A DNA stretch of 64,000 nt from Paraburkholderia mimosarum LMG 23256 = NBRC 106338. GTDB taxonomy: Bacteria; Pseudomonadota; Gammaproteobacteria; Burkholderiales; Burkholderiaceae. Both the position numbers and the translations under genes were made by a program. How positions within the stretch are numbered: the stretch's first letter is position 1; every line of letters begins with the position of its first letter. This document shows positions 38,913 through 47,772 of this stretch, in pieces. Where the stretch lies: contig NZ_BBJJ01000016.1 of assembly GCF_000739815.1 (NCBI RefSeq), positions 62,001-126,000 on the forward strand, read 5' to 3'. The notes under the pieces were generated by a model. The model saw only the letters and a list, made by a program, of their open reading frames with translations, searched no databases and was not told the DNA's origin.

Positions 38913-40754
38913 ATGCCTTCCAAATTTGCGCGTTACCTTACGTTCGTCTTGCTGGCCCTCGCGTTGACGCTGCCTTATGCCGTCGTCAACCACACCTATC
39001 CGATTCCCACGTTCTATGCGGAATTCGTTGCGCTGACACTTTATGTGCTGGTCGCCGCAGCGACGCTGATGCTCGTTCGCCCGGCGCGCTCGGGCGGCGG
39101 TTTCGCGTCGCCCACGGTTGCGCTGGTGCCGCTTTTCTTCGGCCTGCTGCTGATCGTCCAGACCTTCGCGCTGCCGCTCGCCGAGCCGTCGATGAACTGG
39201 CTGGGCGCGGGCTACCTGCTCGCCGCCTTTCTGGCGACGCACGCGGGTTACACCATCTCTCGCGCGCGCCTCATGCAGTCGGCGCTCGTGTGGGGCGCGT
39301 TCGCGTTGCAGATCGGGGGGCTCTTCGCCGTGTTCAGCCAGGTGATCCAGCTCTTTCACCTGGAAACGAAAGTCACGCCGCTCGTGGTCGCGTACAACAT
39401 CACGGTCGATCGGCGGCCGTTCGGCAACATGGCGCAGGCCAATCACCTCGCGTCGTATATCGCTTTCGCCATGGCCGGCGCGATGTACCTCGTGCAGACG
39501 CGCCGCCTGAACCCCTTGCTCTGGGGCGTGCTGACCGCGATCTATTCGGGCGGCCTCGCGCTCACGGTGTCGCGCGGGCCGTGGCTGCAGATGGGGGTGA
39601 TCTTCGTCGCGGGGCTGTGGATCGCGCTGACGGGCTGCCGCACTGAAGCGGGCGAGGGGCGCGGCGCGAGTGCCGACGGACTCGCGTCCGCGGCGCTCTC
39701 GGGCCGCAAGGCGGCCGGCTTGCGCGCCTGGCTCATTCCGGTCCTGCTGTTGGTGCTCTTCTTCGGCATGAATGCGTTCGTGCGGTGGGCCAACATTCGC
39801 TACAACCTCGACCTGGCCCAGTCGGCCGCCGAACGCATGAAGGACGCCAGCCAGATCGCGCCACGACTCGCGCTGTGGCGCTACGGCTGGACGATGTTCA
39901 AGTCGCATCCTGTGCTAGGCGTCGGCTGGGGCGATTTCCCGGTGCATCAATTCGAGCTCGTGCGCTCGCTGGGCGGCGTCGAGATCGCCAACAACGCGCA
40001 CGACATCTTCCTCGACCTGCTAGCCAAGACCGGCCTCGTGGGGCTCGGCATCGTCGTGATCGGGCTCGTCACCTGGTTCGTGCGGGCGCTGCGCGTGCCG
40101 CATACCGCCGAGCGCGTGTTCGGCTTCATGCTGATCGGCGTGCTCGTCATGCACGCGCTCGTCGAATATCCGCAGCAGTACATGTTCTTCCTGCTGCCCG
40201 CGATGTTCGTGTTCGGCCTGCTGGAGACGAAGCCGCTCTCCGTCGTGCCGCCGCACGTGGCGCTCGGCGTGTATGCGGTGGTCGTGTTCGGCGCCATCGC
40301 GGCGCTGTACCCGGTGCTGCGCGACTACAACCGCGCGGAGGTGCTGTACTACGGCCAGCATCCGGCGCGCGATTATGGCGCCGATCCGTCGCGTCTGTTC
40401 GGCGCCTGGGGCGACTACGGCATGGCTACGCTGTTGCCGATGAACGCCGCGAGTCTTTCGAGCAAGCTCTACGCGCACCAGCGTGCCATTGCGCTGCTGC
40501 CCGGCGAGACAGTGCTGCGCCGCTATGCGGTCTTGCAGGCGCTGGATGGCGACACGGTGGGTGCATTCGATACGGTGGAGCGCCTGCGCATTTTCGCCAC
40601 CGAGTTGCACGACTGGCCGACGCAGCTTGCTTCGCTCTACGGACTGCTCGACGAGCAGGACACGCTCAAGGACTTCAAGGCGCAACTGGTGAAGAAGTAC
40701 GGCGTTCCGCCGAAAGCGGCCGAGCCCGACGACGAGGACGATTCGGAGGACTGA
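38913..40754 (+). CDS. pglL: O-oligosaccharyltransferase PglL (Wzy_C family)
   Basis: The 613-residue inner-membrane protein has about 11 helices in the first 430 residues, then a soluble C-terminal domain. Family motifs: PFGNMAQANHLASYIAF, VGWGDFPVHQFE and NNAHDIFLDLLAKTGLVG (the catalytic periplasmic loop His/Asn region). PglL moves a lipid-linked glycan onto secreted proteins such as pilin. The pilin gene upstream (222 bp) fits this. A TATAGT at 38877-38882 may be its -10. WaaL O-antigen ligase is the alternative, but the C-terminal extension and pilin neighbour favour PglL. Confidence 0.88.
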   Translation: MPSKFARYLTFVLLALALTLPYAVVNHTYPIPTFYAEFVALTLYVLVAAATLMLVRPARSGGGFASPTVALVPLFFGLLLIVQTFALPLAEPSMNWLGAGYLLAAFLATHAGYTISRARLMQSALVWGAFALQIGGLFAVFSQVIQLFHLETKVTPLVVAYNITVDRRPFGNMAQANHLASYIAFAMAGAMYLVQTRRLNPLLWGVLTAIYSGGLALTVSRGPWLQMGVIFVAGLWIALTGCRTEAGEGRGASADGLASAALSGRKAAGLRAWLIPVLLLVLFFGMNAFVRWANIRYNLDLAQSAAERMKDASQIAPRLALWRYGWTMFKSHPVLGVGWGDFPVHQFELVRSLGGVEIANNAHDIFLDLLAKTGLVGLGIVVIGLVTWFVRALRVPHTAERVFGFMLIGVLVMHALVEYPQQYMFFLLPAMFVFGLLETKPLSVVPPHVALGVYAVVVFGAIAALYPVLRDYNRAEVLYYGQHPARDYGADPSRLFGAWGDYGMATLLPMNAASLSSKLYAHQRAIALLPGETVLRRYAVLQALDGDTVGAFDTVERLRIFATELHDWPTQLASLYGLLDEQDTLKDFKAQLVKKYGVPPKAAEPDDEDDSED

Positions 40755-40797
40755 GTCTCGCGGCCTGTCTACAAAGCGGCGGTGCGGCTTGCCGCGA

Positions 40798-41148
40798 TCA
40801 AAGCTCGGAGTATTTCGCGGCGCTGCCCTTCGCTTTCTCGACCGGATAGCGCCGCGCGTTCAGCGCGAGCTTCTCTGCCGCCGCATCGACGAGACTGAAT
40901 CCCGCCGTGTTGGCGACCAGCATGAGATAGATGAACACATCGGCGCACTCGTGCCGGAGGTTCTTCAATTGCTCGGGGTCGGCGAGCAAGGCTTCGATCT
41001 CGGCATCGTTCTTCCACTGCACGGTTTCCAGCAGCTCGCCGGCCTCGATGCTCGTAGAGACGATCAGATTGCGCAGCGTGTGAAACTGCTTCCAGTCGCG
41101 CGCGTCGCGGAAGGCCAGCACCTGCTCGAGCAGCTCGTCGATCGTCAT
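40798..41148 (-). CDS. MazG-like nucleotide pyrophosphohydrolase
   Basis: The 116-residue protein begins MTIDELLEQVLAFRDARDWK and carries the EEAGEL-type metal-binding motif as SIEAGELLETVQW and HECADVFIYLMLVANTAG. Such small MazG/dCTPase proteins hydrolyse nucleoside triphosphates, possibly house-cleaning. GAGGATAGGGCT precedes the ATG. It converges on pglL (43 bp apart) and is 28 bp downstream of moaC on the same strand, so it is probably co-transcribed with it. Confidence 0.9.
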   Translation of the reverse strand: MTIDELLEQVLAFRDARDWKQFHTLRNLIVSTSIEAGELLETVQWKNDAEIEALLADPEQLKNLRHECADVFIYLMLVANTAGFSLVDAAAEKLALNARRYPVEKAKGSAAKYSEL

Positions 41149-41176
41149 AGCCCTATCCTCGATGGAGCCCGTGGGC

Positions 41177-41656
41177 TCAACGCTCAGCCACCCAATCCCC
41201 CGACTTCCCGCCGTGCTTCTCCAGCACGCGCACATCGGTGATCGTCATGCCGCGGTCCACGGCCTTGCACATGTCGTAGACCGTCAGCAGACCGACCTGC
41301 ACGGCGGTCAGCGCTTCCATCTCCACGCCTGTGCGGCCGAGCGTCTCCACCTGCGCGGTGCAGTGCACGCCCGGCAGCGCTTCGTCGAGCGTGAAGTCCA
41401 CCTTCACGCGCGTGATCGCGAGCGGGTGGCAAAGCGGAATCAGGTCCGACGTGCGCTTCGCGCCCTGGATCGCCGCGATGCGCGCGACGCCGATCACGTC
41501 GCCTTTCTTTGCGTGGCCGTCGCGGATCAGCGCGAAGGTCTCCGGCAGCATGCGAATCGTGCCGCTCGCTAGCGCGATGCGCTTCGTCTCGGCCTTGCCG
41601 CCGACGTCGACCATGTGGGCGTCGCCGGCTGCGTCAAAATGCGTGAGTTCGGGCAT
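41177..41656 (-). CDS. moaC: Cyclic pyranopterin monophosphate synthase
   Basis: MoaC performs the second step of molybdenum-cofactor synthesis, forming cPMP with MoaA. The 159-residue protein begins [20 protein letters not shown] and has [37 protein letters not shown] and [20 protein letters not shown], matching the substrate pocket. It starts a short unit with the MazG-like gene and is divergent from bepA (140 bp). A TACAAT at about 41717 in the spacer may be the bepA -10. Confidence 0.97.
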   Translation of the reverse strand: MPELTHFDAAGDAHMVDVGGKAETKRIALASGTIRMLPETFALIRDGHAKKGDVIGVARIAAIQGAKRTSDLIPLCHPLAITRVKVDFTLDEALPGVHCTAQVETLGRTGVEMEALTAVQVGLLTVYDMCKAVDRGMTITDVRVLEKHGGKSGDWVAER

Positions 41657-41796
41657 GGTGGGTTCTTCCTCGAGGGGTGCCTATCTTATCAGCGCGGCGT
41701 GCGGCGGCAGGCGGGCTACAATCGACCGGTCGGCGCAGGCGGCGCGCACCGGATTCGCCGCCGCGCCCGTGCCCGCGTTCTCCGATCCTGTCATCA

Positions 41797-43647
41797 ATGC
41801 GTCTGAAACGGCTGCTTGCTGCGTGGTTGTGCGCGTCGCTCGCGGTTCACCCGCAAGCGTACGCGCAGGCGTCGAATGGCGCCGTGCTCAGTCTCGGCTC
41901 GGGCCCGGCTGCGACCGCCGGCGCGACCTCGACAACGGCAGCGCCAGCAACGGCCCACAAGTCCGTCACCGCCGCATCGGGCCATGCGCCGGACGCATCC
42001 ACTGCGCCCGTTACCGCGGCGCCCGCGCTCGTCAACGGCCCGCTCGACGACTCGGCGGACCCCGTGGTCCCCGCCTCGATCGCGCAGGGCGTGTTCGGCA
42101 CCTATGGCGGCGCGCAGAGCCGCTTCGCGGCCCAGAGCCAGTCCGGTCCGCTTTACCCGGGCAGCAATGCCAGTGTGCGCGCCCCCACCTGGGTGCCGCA
42201 ACTGCCCGACCTCGGCGATGGCTCCGGCGGCGCGCTCACGCCGCAGGCCGAGCGCCGCATCGGCGAGCGCGTGATGCGCGAAATTCGGCGCGACCCCGAC
42301 TATATCGGCGACTGGCTCGTGCTCGATTATCTCGACTCGGTCGCCGCGCGCCTCGCGGCCGCGGCGAGCGCACAGTTTATCGGCGGCTATCGGCCCGACT
42401 TCGAGATCTTCGCGATCCGCGATGGCCAGATCAACGCGTTTTCGCTGCCCGGCGGGTTTATCGGCGTCAACACGGGCCTGATCGTCGCCACGCAAACGGA
42501 ATCCGAACTCGCCTCCGTGATCGGTCACGAGATGGGCCACGTGTTGCAGCGGCACATCGCGCGCATGCTTTCGCAAAACGTGCGCACCGGCCTCGCTGCG
42601 CTCGCGGGCGTACTGTTCGGCATTCTCGCGGGCGTGCTCGCGCACAGCGGCGACCTCGGCAGCGCGATTGCACTGGGCAGCCAGGCCTACGCGGTGGATA
42701 CCCAGTTGCGCTTCTCGCGCGCCGCCGAGCATGAAGCCGATCGCGTGGGTTTCAAGCTGCTGACGGGCGCGGGCTACGACTCATGGGGCATGGTGGCGTT
42801 TTTCGAACGGCTCGAGCGCGACTCGATGGGCGACACAGGCGTGCCGGCGTACGCGCGCACGCATCCGCTCACCGGCGAGCGCATCGCCGACATGCAGGAC
42901 CGCGCCCGCCGCGCCGACTACCGTCAGCCGCACCAGGCGCCCGAGTATGGCTTCGTGCGCGCACGCGTGCGCGTGCTTCAGAACCGCACGCGTGGCGACT
43001 ACATCGACGAGGTTTCGCGTCTGCGTTCGGAGCTCGAAGACCGCACGGCGCTCAACGTCGCCGCGAACTGGTATGGCATTGCGTACGCGCAGATGCTGCT
43101 CGAGCGCTACGCAGACGCCACGGCCTCGCTCGCGAACTCGCGCGCCGCGTTCGCGCAGTTCGAGGCCGCGGATGGCGGCAAGACACGAAACTCGCCGAGT
43201 CTCGATGTGCTCGCCATCGAGATTGCGCGGCGCTCGGGCCGCACCGACGACGCCGTGCGGCTAGGTGAGGCCGCGCACAAGGCTTGGCCCGCTTCGCACG
43301 CGGCCACCGATTCGCTGATGCAGGCGCTGCTTTCGGCGCACCGGTTCAAGGATGCGCAGGCGCTCGCGCGCAGCGAGACGGAAGCCGAGCCGCAGCAAGG
43401 CGCGTGGTGGCTTTATCTCGCGCAGGCGAGCGCGGGGCTCGGCGACACGCTTACGCAACATCGCGCGATGGCGGAAAAGCTCGCGCTAGACGGCGCGTGG
43501 CCCTCGGCCATACGCCAGCTCAAGGAGGCGCGCGACATGAAATCGGTGGGCTACTACGACCTGTCGACCATCGATGCGCGCCTGCACGACTTCGAAGCGC
43601 GCTACAAGCAGGAGCGCGAGGACGCGAAGGACGAGGGCCGCGGCTGA
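41797..43647 (+). CDS. bepA: Periplasmic M48 metalloprotease/chaperone BepA-like
   Basis: The 616-residue protein has a signal peptide (first 24, ending AYAQ), an Ala/Thr/Ser/Gly-rich linker (about 25-140), an M48 peptidase domain with zinc site His244-Glu-Met-Gly-His248 and Glu313 in AAEHEADRVGF, and C-terminal TPR-like repeats (about 360-600). It likely guards outer-membrane protein assembly as BepA does. E. coli BepA is about 487 residues, so the linker accounts for most of the extra length. Its 3' end overlaps the convergent gene by 46 bp. Confidence 0.93.
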   Translation: MRLKRLLAAWLCASLAVHPQAYAQASNGAVLSLGSGPAATAGATSTTAAPATAHKSVTAASGHAPDASTAPVTAAPALVNGPLDDSADPVVPASIAQGVFGTYGGAQSRFAAQSQSGPLYPGSNASVRAPTWVPQLPDLGDGSGGALTPQAERRIGERVMREIRRDPDYIGDWLVLDYLDSVAARLAAAASAQFIGGYRPDFEIFAIRDGQINAFSLPGGFIGVNTGLIVATQTESELASVIGHEMGHVLQRHIARMLSQNVRTGLAALAGVLFGILAGVLAHSGDLGSAIALGSQAYAVDTQLRFSRAAEHEADRVGFKLLTGAGYDSWGMVAFFERLERDSMGDTGVPAYARTHPLTGERIADMQDRARRADYRQPHQAPEYGFVRARVRVLQNRTRGDYIDEVSRLRSELEDRTALNVAANWYGIAYAQMLLERYADATASLANSRAAFAQFEAADGGKTRNSPSLDVLAIEIARRSGRTDDAVRLGEAAHKAWPASHAATDSLMQALLSAHRFKDAQALARSETEAEPQQGAWWLYLAQASAGLGDTLTQHRAMAEKLALDGAWPSAIRQLKEARDMKSVGYYDLSTIDARLHDFEARYKQEREDAKDEGRG

Positions 43648-44288
43648 GGCGCCTGGCCTTCGCGCTCGGGCGACGGGTCGTCGGCGTGCGCGGCGCCTTG
43701 CGCTTCGCGTTCCGCGAGCGCCGGGCTCGGCACGAAGGCAAAGCGCGCGGACACGTCGGCGCGCTTGATCGGCTGCAGCGGCAGCGCCGCGTCGGCGCGC
43801 CAGTGGAACGTGCCGCTGTGGGCGTCGTCGGCGAGCGTCGCGTGGTCGGAGAACAGATCCAGGTCGTGATCGTGCAGCAACGCGGCGCGCGGCGGCGTGC
43901 CGCCATCGGCGAAGATCACGCTGCCCGCTTCGTCGAGATAGGCGGCCACAGGCTCGAACGGCTGGCCGGCCTGGTCGGTGAGCGTCAGCGCGCCCTCGCC
44001 ACCGTCGTGGCCTGCCGCGAGACGGGCGATCCACGGCGTGTATTCGAGTTCGACGTACACGCGCTGCGGCCCGTTCTGGAAGTACCACTGCCCCTGTTCA
44101 TCGCGCTCGTAGTTGCGGTTGATGAAGCCGAGCAGGGCTTCGTGACGGATCGCGGTGCCGGGCGCGTTCTGCGCCTGGGCGGCCTCGTCGCGCATGCGCC
44201 AGTTGCCGCGCGCGTCGAGCAGCAGCCAGCCCGTGCAATGCGGGACGTTGGGCCAGCGCGCGAGCGCCTGTTTGACGATGTCATCCAT
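43602..44288 (-). CDS. Uncharacterised conserved-type protein, 228 residues
   Basis: The protein begins MDDIVKQALARWPNVPHCTG and continues GWLLLDARGNWRMRDEAAQA. The first 190 residues look globular, with many aromatic and acidic positions (YFQNGPQRVYVELEYTPWI); the last 35 are a Glu/Gly/Pro-rich tail. I have seen related proteins in Burkholderia-type genomes with no assigned function. It overlaps the hydrolase gene by 8 bp on the same strand (translational coupling likely) and the bepA gene by 46 bp tail to tail. Confidence 0.8.
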   Translation of the reverse strand: MDDIVKQALARWPNVPHCTGWLLLDARGNWRMRDEAAQAQNAPGTAIRHEALLGFINRNYERDEQGQWYFQNGPQRVYVELEYTPWIARLAAGHDGGEGALTLTDQAGQPFEPVAAYLDEAGSVIFADGGTPPRAALLHDHDLDLFSDHATLADDAHSGTFHWRADAALPLQPIKRADVSARFAFVPSPALAEREAQGAAHADDPSPEREGQAPQPRPSSFASSRSCL

Positions 44289-45351
44289 GAGAGACGAAAG
44301 ACGAGAGATAAGCGAACACGCGCTGCGCGAGCCAGTCGCTGCGGCCGGGGAACGGGCCCGTCATGAAGCCGACGTGGCCGCCGTGTTCGGGCTGGTCGAG
44401 CTCGACTGCGGCGCTCACTTCGTGGCGCGCGGGCAGCACGCGATCGGGCAGGAACGGATCGTTGCGCGCGTTCAGAACGAGCGTGGGGACGACGATCTCG
44501 CCGAGCTTCGGACGGATCGTCGCCTGGGTGTAGTAGTCGTGGGTGTTGCGAAAGCCGTGCAGGGGCGCGGTCACGACGTTGTCGAATTCGTACATCGTGC
44601 GGCTGGCTAGCACGCGCTGCGCGTCGAAGAGGCCGGGGTACTGTTCGAGCTTCTGGAGCGCCTTGACCTTCAGCGTCTTCAGGAAGCTGCGCGTGTAGAC
44701 CATGCCGAAGCCTTGCGCGAGCATCTCGCCGCCCGCGTGCACGTCGAGCGGCGCCGAGATCGCTGCGGCGGCCGCGACGATCGCGGCATCTTCGCGGCGC
44801 TGCGCGAGCCAGTGCAGGAGCACGTTGCCGCCGAGCGACACCCCCGCGACGACGAGCGGCCCCGCGTGGCGGGCGGCGAAGCGGCGCAGGACCCAGTCGG
44901 CCTCGTCGGAATCGGCGAGATGGTAAAAGCGCGGCAGCAGATTCAACGGCCCGCTGCAACTGCGAAAGTGCGGAATCGCCGCGTGCCAGCCGCGCGCGTG
45001 CGCGGCCGCGGCGAGCGCGCGCGCGTAGTGCGAGCCCGAGCCGCCTTCCAGGCCGTGGAACAGGATGAAAAGCGGTGCGTCGTGTGAACCCGGGCCGGTC
45101 CTTTTGCCGTCAACCCAGTCAACGTCGATGAAATCGCCATCGGGCGTGTCCCAGCGCTCGCGACGGTAGGCGGGCGCGGGCAGGCGCGAGAAGAGCGCCG
45201 GCACGATGGTCTGGATATGTGCGCCGGGCAGCCAGAAGGGCGCACGGTAGCGGGAGTCGTAGCTGGCGCCGAGCACGGCAGCCTGGGCCTCGAGCGCGGC
45301 GGCGACGCGGGCTGCCTCGCTGGGCTTGCTGGTGTCGTCGGTCGTGCTCAT
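44281..45351 (-). CDS. YheT-type alpha/beta hydrolase
   Basis: The 356-residue protein starts MSTTDDTSKPSEAARVAAAL and shows the family hallmarks: PFWLPGAHIQTIVPALF, HGLEGGSGSHY (oxyanion region), nucleophile GVSLGGN, and C-terminal NARNDPFLPDRVLP plus HGGHVGFMTG (Asp/His of the triad). YheT/EMB8-like enzymes hydrolyse esters in the cytosol; the substrate is unknown. The gene is the middle of a tight three-gene minus-strand unit with the downstream uncharacterised gene and the upstream NTF2-like gene (26 bp). Confidence 0.92.
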   Translation of the reverse strand: MSTTDDTSKPSEAARVAAALEAQAAVLGASYDSRYRAPFWLPGAHIQTIVPALFSRLPAPAYRRERWDTPDGDFIDVDWVDGKRTGPGSHDAPLFILFHGLEGGSGSHYARALAAAAHARGWHAAIPHFRSCSGPLNLLPRFYHLADSDEADWVLRRFAARHAGPLVVAGVSLGGNVLLHWLAQRREDAAIVAAAAAISAPLDVHAGGEMLAQGFGMVYTRSFLKTLKVKALQKLEQYPGLFDAQRVLASRTMYEFDNVVTAPLHGFRNTHDYYTQATIRPKLGEIVVPTLVLNARNDPFLPDRVLPARHEVSAAVELDQPEHGGHVGFMTGPFPGRSDWLAQRVFAYLSSFVSHG

Positions 45352-45377
45352 GACTGCCCCCTGCTTGCGCTCGTCTG

Positions 45378-45824
45378 TCAGTGCAGCGCGCCCTGGCCGT
45401 GGCGCAATCTGGCCGAAAACTGGGTGGCTGCGTCGTCCGGCATGCGGCTCGCGTGAATGTGCGCGATGCGCCACTCGCCGCGCTCGTGAACCATCACGTA
45501 GGTCGTGAAGACCATGGCGGGAATCGCGCCGGGATCGACCGGGCGGTGCGCCTCCACGATCGCGTAGACCACGGTGCCGAGGCTGTCGTACACACGGATG
45601 TCGAGCGGCTCGATCGACACGGGCGCCGCTTCGAGCTGCGCGGAGAGGCCCGCGCGGATGTTCGGCAGGCCATGCAGATGCGCGCCTTCCGCCGTGATGC
45701 AGCTCACGAATTCTTCATCGATCCACAGACCCATCAAGCTGTCGATGTTGACTTCCGCGACGGCCTGGTAGTACGTGTTGAGGGTGTCCGCGGCGGCTTC
45801 GAAGATGTGGGCAAAACGTGGCAT
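45378..45824 (-). CDS. NTF2-like / SnoaL-fold protein
   Basis: The 148-residue protein begins MPRFAHIFEAAADTLNTYYQ with the helical opening typical of nuclear-transport-factor-2-like folds, followed by beta strands (EFVSCITAEGAHLHG, VVYAIVEAHRPV and EWRIAHIHASRMP). It may be a small enzyme or binding subunit; no catalytic residue can be assigned. It is first in the minus-strand trio and sits 26 bp from the YheT-type hydrolase. Confidence 0.83.
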   Translation of the reverse strand: MPRFAHIFEAAADTLNTYYQAVAEVNIDSLMGLWIDEEFVSCITAEGAHLHGLPNIRAGLSAQLEAAPVSIEPLDIRVYDSLGTVVYAIVEAHRPVDPGAIPAMVFTTYVMVHERGEWRIAHIHASRMPDDAATQFSARLRHGQGALH

Positions 45825-46182
45825 GGCTCGTTAGTCTGGTGTGCTCAGAGTTGCACTCGGCGTGTACCTGGGCGCGGGTTGGCGATTGATCGGTTGCGTC
45901 GGCTCATGTGCCGATCGCGGCGTTTCGCGCGTTTGCCGGCCGCGCGCGCCGCATTCCGGCGGGCGGCGCCGTTGCAACGAGACGCCGCCTTTGCCGCGAG
46001 CATGCCGCCCTCGCGAGACAGGCCTGTGACGTCGTGCTCCGATGCGGCGCTTTGGTCTCTCTCGTGCTTCTATTGGGCGCGCGCAACGCGCGTGGCGTCC
46101 GTTGCGTGGCGCACATCCACTCGCGTGCGCCATGGCTTCGGCGTTGAGTGGCGCACCGCCACCCAACGCCGCCTGGAGCTTG
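45825..46182. other. Intergenic stretch, no gene supported
   Basis: About 360 bp between the NTF2-like gene and waaF, very rich in CpG. Open frames on both strands lack ribosome sites and natural protein composition. No hairpin with a T run is seen. Confidence 0.5.
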
Positions 46183-47208
46183 CTATCGCTGCCCGAGCAG
46201 CATGCCGCGCAGATCGCCGAAAACCTGCTCCGGACTCAGTTCGCGCAGGCAGTTCAGATGCCCGAGCGGACACTCGCGCGCAAAGCAGGGACTACATTCG
46301 AGATGCAGCCATTGTACCTTTGCAAGCTCGGACAAGGGCGGCGTGTGGCGCGGATCCGTCGATCCGTAGAGCGCGACGAGCGGACGGCGCAGTGCGGCCG
46401 CCACGTGCATCAGGCCCGAATCGTTGGTGACCACGGCGTTCGCGCGCGAGATCAGCGCGCACGCTTCGCCGAGCGCCGTCTGCCCGCACAGGTTGCGTAC
46501 GTTCGGCGCACGATCGGCGATGGCCTGGGCGAGCGGCGCGTCCTTCGGCGAGCCGAGCGCGACGATCTGCGTGTACGGGAACGACTGGCCCACCATCTTC
46601 GCGAGCGCCGCGAAATGCTCGGGCGGCCAGCGCTTGGCGGGGCCGTATTCGGCGCCGGGGCAGAACACGAGCAGCGGCACGCGCGTATCGAGGTTGAAGC
46701 GCGCCGAGACGCGCGAGGCCTCGTTCGGGTCCGACTCGAGGCGCGGCATCGGCAGATCGTCGGGCACGGTGGCGCCCGGCGCGTAAGCGAGCGCGGCGTA
46801 GTGCCCGACCATCGGTGGCCGCTCGTTCTTCGGGGGATTCGCGTGGCGCACGTTCAGCAGGCCGTAGCGGTTCTCCCCCGTGTAGCCAATGCGCAGCGGC
46901 ACGTTGGCGAGCCACGGAATCAGCGCGGACTTGAGCGAATTGGGCAGCACATAGGCGGCGTCGTAGCGCTCGGCACGCAGATCGCCGGCCAGTTGCCAGC
47001 GGCGCAGCAACTGCAGCTTGCCGTGGCCGAGGTCGGTGGCGTAGACGTCGCGGATCTCGGGCATGCGCTCGAGCACGGGCGCAACCCAGGTCGGCGCGAG
47101 CGCATCGATCTGAATGCGGGGGTGCAGTTTAACGAGCCGCGATAATAGCGGCTGCGCCATCAGTGCGTCACCGATCCAGTTCGGTGCGATTACCAGCGCG
47201 CGGCGCAT
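46183..47208 (-). CDS. waaF: Lipopolysaccharide heptosyltransferase II
   Basis: GT9 glycosyltransferase that adds the second heptose to the LPS inner core. The 341-residue protein begins MRRALVIAPNWIGDALMAQP and has VFCPGAEYGPAKRWPPEHFA, the ADP-heptose-binding region SRANAVVTNDSGLMHVAAAL, and GSTDPRHTPPL. All are WaaF hallmarks; the last 30 residues include ECSPCFARECPLGHLNCL, a Cys cluster common to heptosyltransferases II. It follows ilvE and the zinc-finger gene on the same strand, separated by 326 bp, an arrangement I recall in Burkholderia. Confidence 0.96.
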   Translation of the reverse strand: MRRALVIAPNWIGDALMAQPLLSRLVKLHPRIQIDALAPTWVAPVLERMPEIRDVYATDLGHGKLQLLRRWQLAGDLRAERYDAAYVLPNSLKSALIPWLANVPLRIGYTGENRYGLLNVRHANPPKNERPPMVGHYAALAYAPGATVPDDLPMPRLESDPNEASRVSARFNLDTRVPLLVFCPGAEYGPAKRWPPEHFAALAKMVGQSFPYTQIVALGSPKDAPLAQAIADRAPNVRNLCGQTALGEACALISRANAVVTNDSGLMHVAAALRRPLVALYGSTDPRHTPPLSELAKVQWLHLECSPCFARECPLGHLNCLRELSPEQVFGDLRGMLLGQR

Positions 47209-47534
47209 CGGGAGTCAGGGTCCGGAGAGGGTAAAGGTTGCGCGCGGCTTGCCCGCTTCGGGGCGGCGCGCGAAACACGGTTATGAATTCGACGAAGCGT
47301 TTGCGTGACGTCCCGCCGGCGTGCCGGTGGGCGAAAGCGCAAGATTCGGCGTATGGCTTCGTGGCGATGTGCGCACGGCCCGCAGCGCACCGCCGTCTTG
47401 CTGGCGGCACGCTGCGGGCAGTGATGCATGGGGAATGCCGGGCGAGCGCGATGCTTTCACTCGGCGGCACGCGCTCACGGACGACAATGCCAACGCGCCG
47501 TTCGGGCGCGATCGGCACGTTTGGGCGCAACGCG
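47209..47534. other. Spacer between zinc-finger gene and waaF
   Basis: About 326 bp with no supportable gene; it should hold the waaF promoter. I see no strong -10/-35 pair or terminator. Confidence 0.5.
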
Positions 47535-47729
47535 TCAGTGGCCGTGGACGACCTCGCCCTCGCGCAGCTTGTAACGCGTGCTGCAGTATGGGCACTTCGC
47601 TTCGCCGTGCGTCACGTCGAGGAACACGCGCGGATGGTTGCTCCAGCGCGGCATCGACGGGTTCGGGCAGTAAGCGGGCAGATCCTTGGCCGAAAGTTCG
47701 ACCAGCGGCATTTCCTTGATTTCGCTCAT
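47535..47729 (-). CDS. Zinc-finger domain protein (NDUFS6/YgaJ-like)
   Basis: The 64-residue protein contains LPAYCPNPSMPRWSNHPRVF and AKCPYCSTRYKLREGEVVHG, a Cys/His/Cys/Cys zinc-binding pattern shared with the mitochondrial complex I NDUFS6-type domain. In Burkholderia it lies directly after ilvE. It is short but its motif is complete, and it follows ilvE by 43 bp, so probably the same transcript. Role unknown. Confidence 0.9.
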   Translation of the reverse strand: MSEIKEMPLVELSAKDLPAYCPNPSMPRWSNHPRVFLDVTHGEAKCPYCSTRYKLREGEVVHGH

Positions 47730-47772
47730 GAGGACGATTCTCTGTGTAGCTGTGGGGGCAAGCGTTCGCTGC

